A DNA stretch of 64,000 nucleotides from positions 1 to 64,000 of the forward strand of contig NZ_NKTX01000013.1 in assembly GCF_003207815.1 (NCBI RefSeq). Direction: 5' to 3'. The notes under the pieces are model-generated. The model worked only from the letters and a program-made list of their open reading frames with translations. It was not told the origin of the DNA and made no database searches. This DNA is from Komagataeibacter oboediens. GTDB taxonomy: Bacteria > Pseudomonadota > Alphaproteobacteria > Acetobacterales > Acetobacteraceae. Made by a program: the position numbers and the translations under genes. Shown here in pieces: positions 1-9,025 of this stretch (positions are counted from its first letter, which is position 1; each line of letters starts with the position of its first letter).

Positions 1-641
1 GGAAATATCCATATCTTCTGCGGGATCTGGTCATCAATCGGCCTGACCAGGTCTGGTGTTCCGATATCACATATATTCCCATGAAACGGGGATTTCTCTA
101 TCTCGTGGCGATAATGGACTGGTTCACGCGCAAGGTCCTGTCCTGGCGTCTGTCGAACACGATGGACGTGGAGTTCTGTATCGAGGCGCTACAGGATGCC
201 CTCATGCGCTATGGCGCCCCGGACATTTTCAATACTGACCAGGGGTCGCAATTTACGACACCCCGTTTCACCGGGATACTGGAAGAGCGTCAGATCCGCA
301 TCAGTATGGACGGGCGTGGGCGATGGCTGGATAACGTGTTCATCGAGCGTCTGTGGCGGTCGCTGAAATATGAATGCGTCTACCTGCACGCGTTCGAGAC
401 CGGATCGGAGCTGAGGGCCGGGCTTGGCAGATGGATCGCCCACTATAACGAAAGGCGTCCGCATACGGCGCTGGCTGGACGTACGCCCGATGAGGCGTAT
501 CATGACGTGCCGACGCCATCTGGTCCGGGGTTAACCCCGGACCAGATAGCCAACAGCAACGCCGTCAGAAGGGCGGCATAACAACAACCGGGTATAGCTT
601 ATCAAGCCCACAAAGCTGTCCGAACGGACGGGACCACCTCA
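1..641 (+). mobile_element. IS3-family insertion sequence, right-hand part (left part outside window)
   Basis: This is the 3' portion of an IS3-type element; the window starts inside its transposase gene. After the transposase stop there is about 60 bp of non-coding DNA. The segment at 615-641 ends in CA, and its reverse complement would begin TGAGGTGGTCCCG. IS3-family ends normally read TG...CA, so I place the right terminal repeat there. The left repeat and any target duplication cannot be seen, so the boundary at 641 is an inference. Confidence 0.6.
3..581 (+). CDS. IS3-family transposase (OrfB, DDE integrase core), 5' truncated by window
   Basis: The reading frame is open from the first bases of the window, so an ATG at position 81 is internal and not the start. 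The translation is the retroviral-integrase-like core of IS3 OrfB. The first catalytic Asp lies in WCSDITYIP, the second in FNTDQGSQFT and the Glu in DNVFIERLWRS, followed by the typical HYNERRPH motif. All three DDE residues are present, so the core looks intact. OrfA and the frameshift window normally used to make OrfAB would lie upstream of this window. In acetic acid bacteria such elements are frequent sources of rearrangement; here it borders the levan/T2SS locus. Confidence 0.9.
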   Translation, partial: KYPYLLRDLVINRPDQVWCSDITYIPMKRGFLYLVAIMDWFTRKVLSWRLSNTMDVEFCIEALQDALMRYGAPDIFNTDQGSQFTTPRFTGILEERQIRISMDGRGRWLDNVFIERLWRSLKYECVYLHAFETGSELRAGLGRWIAHYNERRPHTALAGRTPDEAYHDVPTPSGPGLTPDQIANSNAVRRAA

Positions 642-940
642 AGGTGCTGCCACACGTGGAGCCTCGACCATCGGATAAACAATTGTGCGGCGGTTAACCA
701 GGGACCCAACAGTAGCTGGCAGGGCACTCCACTTTGCGCCGTTTGTATGCCATCAGAAGGTCACGGAAATCTTCCGCCGAAGGTTCTTCGGCGGGGTCTT
801 GCCCCTCGGATGGACTTTCTCGATTAAAGAGATCCAGACAGACTGCATCATGCTAATAATAAACAGCTGTACGTTTCATTCCGAAGTTAAAGTACTAAAT
901 GGTTGTATCATAATATAATTAAATTAAAAATCTTCAACCA
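642..940. other. Intergenic stretch between IS3 end and lsdB; one perfect hairpin
   Basis: No gene is recognised here. A perfect inverted repeat occupies 774-794: CCGCCGAA, a 5-base loop, then TTCGGCGG. It is followed by neither a T-run on the plus strand nor one on the minus strand, so it is not a convincing intrinsic terminator for lsdB, which stops 147 bp away. The last 60 bp before the lsdB stop are AT-rich. Confidence 0.5.
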
Positions 941-2551
941 TTAGTTGCTATCAAGGGGGGTGATTTTCATATGCCTGAATTCTGTCATGCCGTTTTCGGA
1001 AAAGGCTATGACACGATCAGCCCTGGCAGGTGGGAAGATAAGGTCTGTTATGACGACAGAACCGTTTCGGGAAAGAATTTCAATAGAATTGCGGTCAACA
1101 ATAACATGTAAAGAAATGTCCCCTGTCTGCGAAGGCATATTGACGATATGTTCATGACTGAATTTTGGTGAGAAATCAGTCAGGCCCGAACGTGACCGGT
1201 CGACGGTCAACACATGCTTTTTCATATCGTAAGCAATATTTGTGCCGGTATGGCCATCGGGTGTGGCCCGCACGACTATTCCGGCACGATCCGCGTTTTG
1301 TATGTGCATGCTCATGTCAATATCCAGAACCTGACCATGCACACGGTCAGGTAGCAGATGGCGTCCCGAGAATACCTGCAACCCGTCGAAAGATAGCGTC
1401 GGTCGGGCCGCGACCAACGCAGTGTAATGGCTTTCGGGGGTCAGGCAAAGCTGGGGGGTGCCATCAATTGTTCGCAGGGCCATGGTCATGGGGAGAGTCA
1501 TCTGACCTTTCCATGGCGATGTCGGTACCTGGGAGGCATAGTCCCAGTTATTCATCCAGCCGATGGTAACAGGTGTGTTTTCAGGCAGGCCAGCAAACGG
1601 GATTGCGGCATAATGGTCCGCCCCGTGATCGAGCCAGTCATATGCTGCCGGGTCTGATCCATCGGGCGGCAGTCTGTCCGGGTGGAATGCCGTGCCATCG
1701 AAGGACCCAACGAAATAGATGCTGCCCGATCCGCCCGCGATGCTCCATGGATTGATCCCCAGCATCAGGACCCATTTCTGCTGTGCCGGATTCCCGTCCA
1801 GGGGCAGGGGAAATAGCGATGGCATTTCCCATAACATTCCCGGGCGAATAAAGCCGGCCGGACCGAAATCGCTGAGGAATGTCCAGTCCGTCAGGTTGAC
1901 CGATTTGTATAGTTTGACGACCGGTGCATTTGCAACGACCGTTGCCATGATCCAGTAACCACCGGGCGCGTACCAGAACACGCCGGGGTCACGAAAGTGA
2001 AGTGAATCCGGTGATAACGTCAGGACAGGGTCCTTCTGGTAGGGTTTCCATGTCTGGCCATTGTCAAGACTGTATGCAAGGGACTGCGCCTGCACGCCGG
2101 GTTCTCTGGACGCGTTTTTCTTGAAAACACTGGTGTACAGTGCCACCAGCGGCGGATTGTTTGTCGTGCCCAGCCCGGATGTATTGTGGGTGTCCGCCAC
2201 GACTGTTCCGGAAAAAATGTCTTTTGTCTCATTGGACGGAAGGGCGACATCATGTTCATGCCAATGCAGCAGGTCCGTGCTGGTCGCATATCCCCAGGAC
2301 ATATTCCCCCATTCGGAGGCTACAGGATTGTACTGATAGAAAAGATGATAGACTCCCTTGTAAAAAAATGGGCCATTGGGATCATTCATCCAGTTACGTT
2401 GGGGCGTATAATGCAACAGCGGGCGCCACTGTGGGGTGGCGCCCTGTAATGGCGCGGTCTGTTGCATGTCGGCTGCCTGCGCTGTCACCAGCGCAGGCAG
2501 GTTGGTCGATAATGCCATCAATACAGTCCACCGTATCATTTCTGCCCGCAT
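941..2551 (-). CDS. lsdB: Secreted exolevanase / fructan beta-fructosidase (GH32)
   Basis: A 536-residue GH32 enzyme that would release fructose from the non-reducing ends of levan. An N-terminal signal peptide of about 27 residues ends near AQA-AD. The GH32 catalytic set is complete: nucleophile Asp57 in WMNDPNG, transition-state stabiliser Asp188 in RDPG, and acid/base Glu242 in the EMPSLFPL motif. A C-terminal beta-sandwich follows, as usual in GH32. The gene lies 53 bp downstream of lsdA on the same strand, the same order as lsdA-lsdB in Gluconacetobacter diazotrophicus, so co-transcription is likely. A GGGGGAG-like ribosome site lies 11 bases before the ATG at 2551. Invertase or inulinase activity is possible, but the neighbour argues for levan. 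Confidence 0.92.
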   Translation of the reverse strand: MRAEMIRWTVLMALSTNLPALVTAQAADMQQTAPLQGATPQWRPLLHYTPQRNWMNDPNGPFFYKGVYHLFYQYNPVASEWGNMSWGYATSTDLLHWHEHDVALPSNETKDIFSGTVVADTHNTSGLGTTNNPPLVALYTSVFKKNASREPGVQAQSLAYSLDNGQTWKPYQKDPVLTLSPDSLHFRDPGVFWYAPGGYWIMATVVANAPVVKLYKSVNLTDWTFLSDFGPAGFIRPGMLWEMPSLFPLPLDGNPAQQKWVLMLGINPWSIAGGSGSIYFVGSFDGTAFHPDRLPPDGSDPAAYDWLDHGADHYAAIPFAGLPENTPVTIGWMNNWDYASQVPTSPWKGQMTLPMTMALRTIDGTPQLCLTPESHYTALVAARPTLSFDGLQVFSGRHLLPDRVHGQVLDIDMSMHIQNADRAGIVVRATPDGHTGTNIAYDMKKHVLTVDRSRSGLTDFSPKFSHEHIVNMPSQTGDISLHVIVDRNSIEILSRNGSVVITDLIFPPARADRVIAFSENGMTEFRHMKITPLDSN

Positions 2552-2604
2552 GTTATTGATGGCTCCCCCTCAGGAATGTGGGCATCATATGAACAACTGC
2601 CGCA

Positions 2605-4296
2605 TTATTGCTGCTGTACGAACGAGGCAAGTGATATACTGGCATTGGGCGATCTTCCGGACTGCAGCAGGTCACGCACAAACCCCTGCCAGTCCAGATC
2701 ATACCGGTTTGCCGGGATATTGCCATATCCACCCAGCCCGTTCTGACCATATGACAGGTCGATCTGGGTCGTTGCATCACTGATCTGGATCTTCACGGTG
2801 GGCGCCAGTGCCCCGCCCCGCCGGCCTTCTACCGTGTCGATAAACGATTCAACCAGACCATTGGGCATCACATAATGCGAATACGCCTGAAAGGCACGTG
2901 GGTTCTGCTGTGGATCGGGATCAAAATCCGAACCCGCTGCGGTATTGAGGTCGGTGGGGTTGCCCAGCGCCAGACCGCTGCCCCAGTTCAGCGGTTCGAA
3001 ATCGCTTCTCAGGCCATTGCCGACAAAACCATAAACCCCATCTGGTCCATCAATGCCTGCTGCGAAGGTTGAGCGATGACTGATGGTGAACAGATAGTAT
3101 TTCCCATCCTTGATATAGACCTGAGGCCGTTCCGTCTGGTCGTTGACACAGTTCGCGGAAATAAGGGGCGGCAGGAAACGCCATTGCGTCAGTGAACTGT
3201 CGGTGGATACCGCCAGGCCGATATTGGCTTTCTGGTATGTCGCTCCCGAATTCTGTACGGTATCCAGATCTTCGGCATTGGGGTCACCCGCCTGATAACC
3301 CAGGTCGGCTGCCGTGCAGTCCTTTGCGCCGCGTTCGCCCGCCGTGTTGCCTTCGAATACCATGAATGTCTGCCCGGGGTTCTGCGGATCCTCGAACGTG
3401 AAGGGATCACGGAAAGAGTAGAATTCATTCTGCTGCCCGGTCTGGTAATAGGTTCCATCAGGCTGCAGCAGCCCGGTATGGTTATTGAACCCGGTAAACC
3501 AGACATGGTTCAGGTCTGCATGGATCCTGCCGTTCGTCTTGGAAATGATCGCAACGGGGGGCGCGATGTTCGCCCCCTCCGCCGTGCGGTTGAAGCCAAG
3601 TGCGGTATAAAACACCGCTACTTCGTTTCCGTCCGTTTTCAGCAGGCGCGTCGATCCTGACCATTCGGCATTGTTGGTCAGCGGGGTGGAACCGAACACC
3701 TTGACGCTGGCCCCATCGGGGAACAGGTGACCGCCATATATCCACCCCCCGTTACGTGGCCGCGCCGAAGCGGGGATGCCCGCACGACGGTAGAAATAAC
3801 TGATACGCGCATGCACGTGCCGGTCATCAAAGGTATATCCGGCATTGGGATCAGCCGTCAGCGCGAAAATGACTTCCCATCCATTATAGCTGAACTGGTT
3901 GGCGTGGGCATCGATCAATGTCCATGTATCCCATAGCCATACATCCGGGTTCGTCTGGGGAAAGTCGGCAGGAATATCGGGCATTGTCACGCTGGTCGGC
4001 ATGGAATTCGCCCCTACGGCAACATTCGGGTCGGATCGGGCCTTGATCTGCCGTGCATCCGCACGTGTCCATCGGGAGGTGAACGTGTCGAACGGGCTAT
4101 AGACCTGTTGTGTATGGGTGGTAGGCGCCGGAAAACCGGGCACCGGGGTGACTGCGGTCTGCGCGTGCGCCGTGACAAGGGGGACACTGCCCGTAATGGC
4201 ACAGGCAAGGACCAGTCTGATGGCGGTTCCATACACTTTTCGGCCAGAATGACCGTTGCCGATTATTCTGGAGACATCCTGATTGGAAATTTCCAT
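2605..4296 (-). CDS. lsdA: Secreted levansucrase (GH68)
   Basis: Converts sucrose to levan, fructo-oligosaccharides and glucose outside the cytoplasm. From the ATG at 4296 it has 563 residues. The catalytic triad is nucleophile Asp123 in WDTW, Asp297 in RDPF and acid/base Glu389 in QTERPQ. These align with Asp135, Asp309 and Glu401 of Gluconacetobacter diazotrophicus LsdA at a constant offset of 12. Cys327 and Cys383 keep the 56-residue spacing of the known LsdA disulphide. I chose 4296 because GGAG lies 9 bases upstream. Earlier starts (ATG at 4314, GTG at 4329) have no ribosome site and would lengthen the signal region. The signal peptide ends near VTAHAQ. LsdA of G. diazotrophicus is exported in a folded state by a T2SS, and a full T2SS is adjacent here. 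Confidence 0.95.
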   Translation of the reverse strand: MEISNQDVSRIIGNGHSGRKVYGTAIRLVLACAITGSVPLVTAHAQTAVTPVPGFPAPTTHTQQVYSPFDTFTSRWTRADARQIKARSDPNVAVGANSMPTSVTMPDIPADFPQTNPDVWLWDTWTLIDAHANQFSYNGWEVIFALTADPNAGYTFDDRHVHARISYFYRRAGIPASARPRNGGWIYGGHLFPDGASVKVFGSTPLTNNAEWSGSTRLLKTDGNEVAVFYTALGFNRTAEGANIAPPVAIISKTNGRIHADLNHVWFTGFNNHTGLLQPDGTYYQTGQQNEFYSFRDPFTFEDPQNPGQTFMVFEGNTAGERGAKDCTAADLGYQAGDPNAEDLDTVQNSGATYQKANIGLAVSTDSSLTQWRFLPPLISANCVNDQTERPQVYIKDGKYYLFTISHRSTFAAGIDGPDGVYGFVGNGLRSDFEPLNWGSGLALGNPTDLNTAAGSDFDPDPQQNPRAFQAYSHYVMPNGLVESFIDTVEGRRGGALAPTVKIQISDATTQIDLSYGQNGLGGYGNIPANRYDLDWQGFVRDLLQSGRSPNASISLASFVQQQ

Positions 4297-4594
4297 TTCT
4301 ACGTACTCCGGCATAGGATGATCCCGCACTTCAGACGCCGTGCCGAAGTATACGGGTTATGGACTCGACGTCATTACTTGTTCCGTATCGTTGTCGCTGT
4401 CTGTTTCAGGGCATAAACACACGATCATGACTGTCGCGTCTATTTTCGTTGTATTTGAGAATCATGTCGTCATATTTTGATAAATACAGGCATGACATCT
4501 CGTGTCTCGAACGGCAGGCTCATGAACAGGTTGCCCGGACAGGAAAATATTTTAACGCATTTTTAATACAGGCCATAAGAACAGCCATACGTTT
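4297..4594. other. Intergenic region upstream of lsdA
   Basis: 298 bp between the end of gspK and the lsdA start, with both genes leftward. It is richer in A+T than its surroundings and has no open gene. It must hold the lsdA promoter unless lsdA is read through from the T2SS operon. I see no clear intrinsic terminator after gspK and no confident -35/-10 pair. Confidence 0.4.
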
Positions 4595-5431
4595 TTATTT
4601 TTCTTCGGGAATGTCCCATTCCAGTACCCGGACGGGGGCTGCAGCGTTATCCGCAGGCGCCTTCATGATGATCGCATGACGGAAGGCACGTGCGCCAGAC
4701 CCGTCCTGCGCGGCGGATTCAATACTGACCACCTGCTCGGCCCGGGCCATTCCCCCAGTGGGGAAAGTGTGTCCGGCGTTTATCACGACCTGACGCACCA
4801 CCGGGTCAGCGTGTTCCACGATCGGCCCGTCATCCCAGTATATGCTCAGATGTGGGATGAGCTGGGCCGCGATCACGGGCGTCATGCCCAGCACCAGGCG
4901 CAGTTCCCCCACACTCTGGAACGGTGCGCCCGGTGGTCCGTAGGGCAGGCCGGCTGCGGCATAGGCGGCCGGTCCGCCGGGTAGTACGATGCTGTCCGAT
5001 GATGCAGGGAAGCGCCATGCACGGATATTGAGGGTCAGCGCCTGTGCTTCGTGCATGTCCAACCCTGTTGCCCGTAACAGCGCCAGCAGTAGCCCGGTTG
5101 AGGCAATGTTGGGATTGATCTTTCCCGCTTCACTGGTGATCCGTAGATCCAGCCGCGTGTTCCCGTGCCGGATCAGGTGGTCGGTTCCATCCGCCCCCCA
5201 GTGCCCGGCCGAGGTATCAAGCAGGTGGAACGCCGCTTCCCATATCCCTCCGTCAGCTTCCTGCTGCAGGCGGGCATGAAGACGCAGCAGATCGGTCGTA
5301 CGCATTTGCCCCCGCCCTGCGGATGCGATGGCAAATGCCAGGAATGACAGCAGGACCACTGCCCACAATACGATCAGCAGTGCGAAGCCACCATCGGTCG
5401 TGGTTCGTATACGTGGTGGCGGTGTCTTCAC
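4595..5431 (-). CDS. gspK: T2SS minor pseudopilin GspK
   Basis: A 278-residue tip pseudopilin of the type II secretion pseudopilus. The N-terminus has a basic leader followed by GFALLIVLWAVVLLS, the prepilin-type methylation segment. The LLIVLW variant, with no Glu at position +5, is typical of GspK. The rest is the large alpha domain that caps the GspI-J-K tip complex. The leader would be cleaved by the prepilin peptidase encoded at 11148. The start overlaps the gspD stop by 4 bp (ATGA), so translation is probably coupled. The gene is the last of the leftward T2SS operon and the nearest one to lsdA. Confidence 0.85.
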   Translation of the reverse strand: MKTPPPRIRTTTDGGFALLIVLWAVVLLSFLAFAIASAGRGQMRTTDLLRLHARLQQEADGGIWEAAFHLLDTSAGHWGADGTDHLIRHGNTRLDLRITSEAGKINPNIASTGLLLALLRATGLDMHEAQALTLNIRAWRFPASSDSIVLPGGPAAYAAAGLPYGPPGAPFQSVGELRLVLGMTPVIAAQLIPHLSIYWDDGPIVEHADPVVRQVVINAGHTFPTGGMARAEQVVSIESAAQDGSGARAFRHAIIMKAPADNAAAPVRVLEWDIPEEK

Positions 5432-7767
5432 GGCCCCAGCCCGACGCCACGGCGGATACGGGCCTGCGGGTCGGCACTGCCGGTGGACCGCATGTTCGTC
5501 AGTTCATCAGGCACGCCGGCCGCATTGGGCAATGTATCGCGCAGGTCAGCGGTCAGCGCCTGTGCGTCCCGCTGATCATGTATGACGTGGGGGGTAATGA
5601 GAACCAGCAGTTCCGTGCGCTGGCGGTTATTGCTCTGGTCGCCTGCCAGTATGCCCAGCACCGGGATATCCTTCAGCCATGGAATGCCGCTGTTGTTGCG
5701 CGAAGATGTATCGGTGATCAATCCGGCCAGCCCCAGTGTCTGCCCGTCCTGTATCACTACGCGGGACGTGACGGAGCGGTCATTGAAGGTCGGGTTGACC
5801 GTGCTGGATGATGTGGAACTGACCGAGCTGACTTCCTGCGAGATGTCCAGCGTCACCAGTCCGCCGTTATTGACCCGTGGCGTCACCTGCATGATGACCC
5901 CGGTGGGCTGGTACGTGAACTGGTTGTAGATCGAGGTCCCGATCGTGCTGGACTGTGATCCCGTCTGGATCGGAACAAGCTGCCCCACCTGCAGGCGCGC
6001 AGGCTGGTTGTCCAGAACCATGATCTGGGGCGAGGACAGGACATGCACCTTCGTCACATTCTGCAGCGCATCCAGGGCGATGGGCGCCCCGCCGCTGCCA
6101 CTTGCGCTGCCGATGATGAAACCGGGCAGGGTATGACTGAACGCGGCGGAAGCCAGCTTGCCGGTGGTAATGGTCTGGCTGTTGCTGCTCAGCACGCCGT
6201 TGATGCCACCTGACTTGAAAAAGAACTGTGTGCCGTAGCGCAGGGCGTCATTCAGTTGCACTTCGGCAATCACGGCATCGATGCGTACCTGCACGGGAAG
6301 GATGTCCACCTTGCGCAGCATGTCTTCAATCGTGTCGTTTTCCTGATCGGTGGCATAGATCAGCAGCGCGTTATGCTGGGGGCTGGGGATGATCCGCATG
6401 CCCCGGGCCCGACCGTTTCCCCCGGCGGTATTGTCAAGACCGCCCAGCAACGGATTGGCGTTCGCAGGCTGCGTGCCGCCTGCCGCACCGACCTGTGTTC
6501 CGGGCTGCGTGATACCAGACATCATGCCCGTGCCGCCGGCCAGTCCGGTCCCGCCTCCCAGCGTACTGCCGGACTGCATGCCCCCCAGTCCGGACAGGCC
6601 CCCACCACCCGTCATGCCTGTGGTGGCCTGCTGGCCCGCACCGGGAATATTTGCCTGTGGTGGCTGGGTGGGCTGGGCCGTCACGTCATCAGGGGTGAAG
6701 GCCTGCTGCAGGATATAGGCCGCGTCATTGGCATTGGTATTCTGGATATAATAGACGTGCCACGTACGCATTGTCGTCCGCCGGGTGCGTTCCAGCAGAT
6801 CGAATAGCCGGCGCGTATCGGCAATGTACCGGGCGGAACTGGCGACAACCAGCACGGCATCCACGCGCGACATCGCAATGACCCGAACCACCTGCGCCAG
6901 TGCGCCGCCATGTCCGCGCAGGGCTTCCTGCAACGCCGTGGCCATGTCGCGCGCTGCCCCGGAAGAGACGGGCAGAAGGGCATAGGACTGCCCCGCCAGC
7001 ATATCGACATCGAAGGCATGGATCAGATCCACGATCGTATTGCGCGTGACGGGATCACCGGCGACAAGCAGCGCATTCGCCCCGCTGGCCGCGGTGACAT
7101 GGCCGCTGCCCTGCACGAAGGGCTGCAGCGCCTTGGCAAGGTCTTCCGCCCCGGCATAGCGCAGTGGCACCATGATGCTGCCCGCCATTGCCGGATCTTC
7201 CGCCAGCCCCACCGGGCTGCCGCCTGCGGCACCCGCACCGGCAGCCGTGCCCGCAGGCCTGGCGGCACCGGGCGTTACCCGGTACAGATCGCCCACCCGG
7301 TCCAGGGTCGCCCCCACTTCCGACAGGAGCATCTGCAGGACAGGCAGCATTTCCCTGCTCAGCAGCGGTGTTGCGGTATGAAGTGTCACCGTGCCTGTTA
7401 CCGCTGGATCGATCGTGTAATTGACGTGCAGCACATTGCCCAATATCTGCGCCACGACATCACGGATATCCGTATCGGCAAAATCCAGCGTCACGGTTCC
7501 TGATGGAGTTGTCTGCACCCCGTGGCCCAGATGGGGAACGGTATCACGGCCATAGCTGACCTGTGCGGTCATGGGGTGATCGGTCGATCCGACCGGCCCG
7601 TTTACCGGGGGCTCGGCCCCGCCATGCAGCAACTGGGGACCGGGCAATGGCGATACCCTGGGTGGCGCGCCCGTATCGCATCCTGTCATGGACATGCACG
7701 CCAGCAGGGCGGCACACCACCTGGACAGGGTGGCGAAGCGGGCAGGGGTAACGGAAAATGGATTCAT
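5428..7767 (-). CDS. gspD: T2SS outer-membrane secretin GspD
   Basis: A 779-residue secretin that forms the outer-membrane channel. The N-terminus resembles a lipoprotein signal with Cys30 in a MTGC box, so a pilotin-independent lipidated secretin is possible. The N0 domain (about 90-165), N1 and N2 (about 195-325) and N3 (from about 335) are followed by the secretin core. The core contains VLSSPQIMVLDNQPA, VTPRVNNGG and the C-terminal WLKDIPVLG...RTELLVLITPHVI block. N3 carries an unusually long Gly-rich insertion at about 370-455. It overlaps gspN and gspK by 4 bp each. In G. diazotrophicus the matching gene is lsdD. Confidence 0.93.
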   Translation of the reverse strand: MNPFSVTPARFATLSRWCAALLACMSMTGCDTGAPPRVSPLPGPQLLHGGAEPPVNGPVGSTDHPMTAQVSYGRDTVPHLGHGVQTTPSGTVTLDFADTDIRDVVAQILGNVLHVNYTIDPAVTGTVTLHTATPLLSREMLPVLQMLLSEVGATLDRVGDLYRVTPGAARPAGTAAGAGAAGGSPVGLAEDPAMAGSIMVPLRYAGAEDLAKALQPFVQGSGHVTAASGANALLVAGDPVTRNTIVDLIHAFDVDMLAGQSYALLPVSSGAARDMATALQEALRGHGGALAQVVRVIAMSRVDAVLVVASSARYIADTRRLFDLLERTRRTTMRTWHVYYIQNTNANDAAYILQQAFTPDDVTAQPTQPPQANIPGAGQQATTGMTGGGGLSGLGGMQSGSTLGGGTGLAGGTGMMSGITQPGTQVGAAGGTQPANANPLLGGLDNTAGGNGRARGMRIIPSPQHNALLIYATDQENDTIEDMLRKVDILPVQVRIDAVIAEVQLNDALRYGTQFFFKSGGINGVLSSNSQTITTGKLASAAFSHTLPGFIIGSASGSGGAPIALDALQNVTKVHVLSSPQIMVLDNQPARLQVGQLVPIQTGSQSSTIGTSIYNQFTYQPTGVIMQVTPRVNNGGLVTLDISQEVSSVSSTSSSTVNPTFNDRSVTSRVVIQDGQTLGLAGLITDTSSRNNSGIPWLKDIPVLGILAGDQSNNRQRTELLVLITPHVIHDQRDAQALTADLRDTLPNAAGVPDELTNMRSTGSADPQARIRRGVGLGP

Positions 7768-8423
7768 GGATGCGACCGGGCCGGAGGGGGCGGGGGAACG
7801 GGAAAGCGTGCTTCAGGGATTGTAATGGCATCATCCGGACCGGCAGACGCATCGTCGCCCTGCTGGCTGCCCGGTGGGGCGCGTTTGCCGCCACCCCGTT
7901 CCCGATCGGGGCGCAGTTCCGTCATGCCGTTACTGCCGTCCACCCCCACGGTTTCTGGTCCGATCCGGCGTATGTGCCATGGTCCGATCACGTCCCCCTC
8001 GCGCGCCAGTATGCCGCGACTGCCTGCAACCCGGGGGCTGCCGGGGGCGTGCAGGATGCCCGGTGGCAGCGCGCCGCGGGGCAGGGAAAAGATGGCGGTC
8101 CTGATGCCGCCCGGTCCGATCACGATGCCACTCAACCGCATGCCCGCCGTGGCCGTGGTGCCGTCATTCGCCGCACGACGGGAGGGGACGAACAGGGGAC
8201 GCTGGAGGATGGGCGGCAGCCCGCCTTCCAGCCGGTCCGTCCCATTCTGCGCAGTTTGCTGCGCCGTGGGCAGTCCCCTGAGGATATCAGGTTGCGCGGG
8301 TGGATGGGGGGCGGGGCTGTGGCATTCTTCAACCACAATGCCCGCCAGCACCACACCACAGCAGACCAGCGCCAGCAGTCCGGCCGGAACCGGCAGCCGG
8401 GGTGGCAGGGAAAGGCGGATCAT
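7764..8423 (-). CDS. T2SS GspN/GspC-like inner-membrane protein
   Basis: A 219-residue protein with one N-terminal membrane helix (about residues 10-30), a Pro-rich linker, and the motif PPILQRPLFVPSRR near residue 75. That motif is typical of the small GspN/GspC-type proteins in alpha- and gamma-proteobacterial T2SS clusters. A compact HR-like domain with VIGPGGIRTA and REGDVIGPW follows, similar to the region of GspC that meets the secretin N0 domain. No separate gspC is present in the window, so this protein probably does that job. The C-terminal 40 residues are low-complexity and rich in Gly and Pro. It overlaps both neighbours by 4 bp. It corresponds by position to lsdN; sequence assignment is moderate. 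Confidence 0.65.
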   Translation of the reverse strand: MIRLSLPPRLPVPAGLLALVCCGVVLAGIVVEECHSPAPHPPAQPDILRGLPTAQQTAQNGTDRLEGGLPPILQRPLFVPSRRAANDGTTATAGMRLSGIVIGPGGIRTAIFSLPRGALPPGILHAPGSPRVAGSRGILAREGDVIGPWHIRRIGPETVGVDGSNGMTELRPDRERGGGKRAPPGSQQGDDASAGPDDAITIPEARFPVPPPPPARSHP

Positions 8424-9025
8424 CGCGCCCCCTTGCGCGGCGTGTCGCCTTCCGGCCTGTAGGCAATGACGGTCATGGCCGTATCCAGCATGGGATTGTC
8501 ACGCCGCGCCCCCGCGGCAAGGTGCAGTTGCAGTTCATCAACCACCATTGCCGGTGTTGCCCGTGCGATGGCATCCAGCAGCCGGACATCCGTTTCAAAG
8601 GAAACCGTGGTGGCAATCCGCACGCTGATGCGGTGATAGGCCCCGGACTGCACGACGGGCAGGGTTTCCACACTCGACAGCGTGGCTCCCAGCGCTGTTG
8701 CCATGGCCTGCACCCGGTCCTGCAACGCGGCGGCAGTGACCGTGTCGTTGGCCCCGTTGAGGAAAAACGACGGGCCGGGCCGGGATGTCGCAGCCCGCTG
8801 GCGCAGGGCAGGCAGGGCGGCCGCCAGTTCGGTCATGCGCGCAGTCATTGCGGCACGCATGTTTAGTGCTTCGGCCCGTTGATGGTACCAGCCCATCAGT
8901 GGCAGCGCGATGCCATTCCACATTACCAGAACGACAATCCCCGCCATGGCGCATGCCAGTATCCTGCCAGACCGCCCTTCGGGCAGGATGCCCTGTGTCA
9001 TGGTGGGAGGGGGCTGGGACACCAT
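8420..9025 (-). CDS. gspM: T2SS inner-membrane protein GspM
   Basis: A 201-residue bitopic protein: a short cytoplasmic tail, a membrane helix at about residues 23-45 and a periplasmic ferredoxin-like domain. The recognisable features are the predicted coiled stretch after the helix and the ARATPAMVVDELQL segment, seen in GspM (type 'GspMb') proteins. GspM partners GspL in the assembly platform. Its ATG lies across the gspL stop and its end overlaps gspN, so it is translationally coupled on both sides. Family assignment is from topology, length and position more than strong motifs. Confidence 0.75.
   Translation of the reverse strand: MVSQPPPTMTQGILPEGRSGRILACAMAGIVVLVMWNGIALPLMGWYHQRAEALNMRAAMTARMTELAAALPALRQRAATSRPGPSFFLNGANDTVTAAALQDRVQAMATALGATLSSVETLPVVQSGAYHRISVRIATTVSFETDVRLLDAIARATPAMVVDELQLHLAAGARRDNPMLDTAMTVIAYRPEGDTPRKGAR

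Noticed and set aside
774-794. Hairpin near 0.8 kb as a terminator for lsdB
   Set aside because: The stem is perfect, but there is no T-run in either direction and it is 147 bp from the lsdB stop.
5582-7503. Several long open frames on the plus strand opposite gspD
   Set aside because: They are shadows of a clear secretin gene and have low-complexity, Arg/Pro/Ala-rich translations without any known motif.
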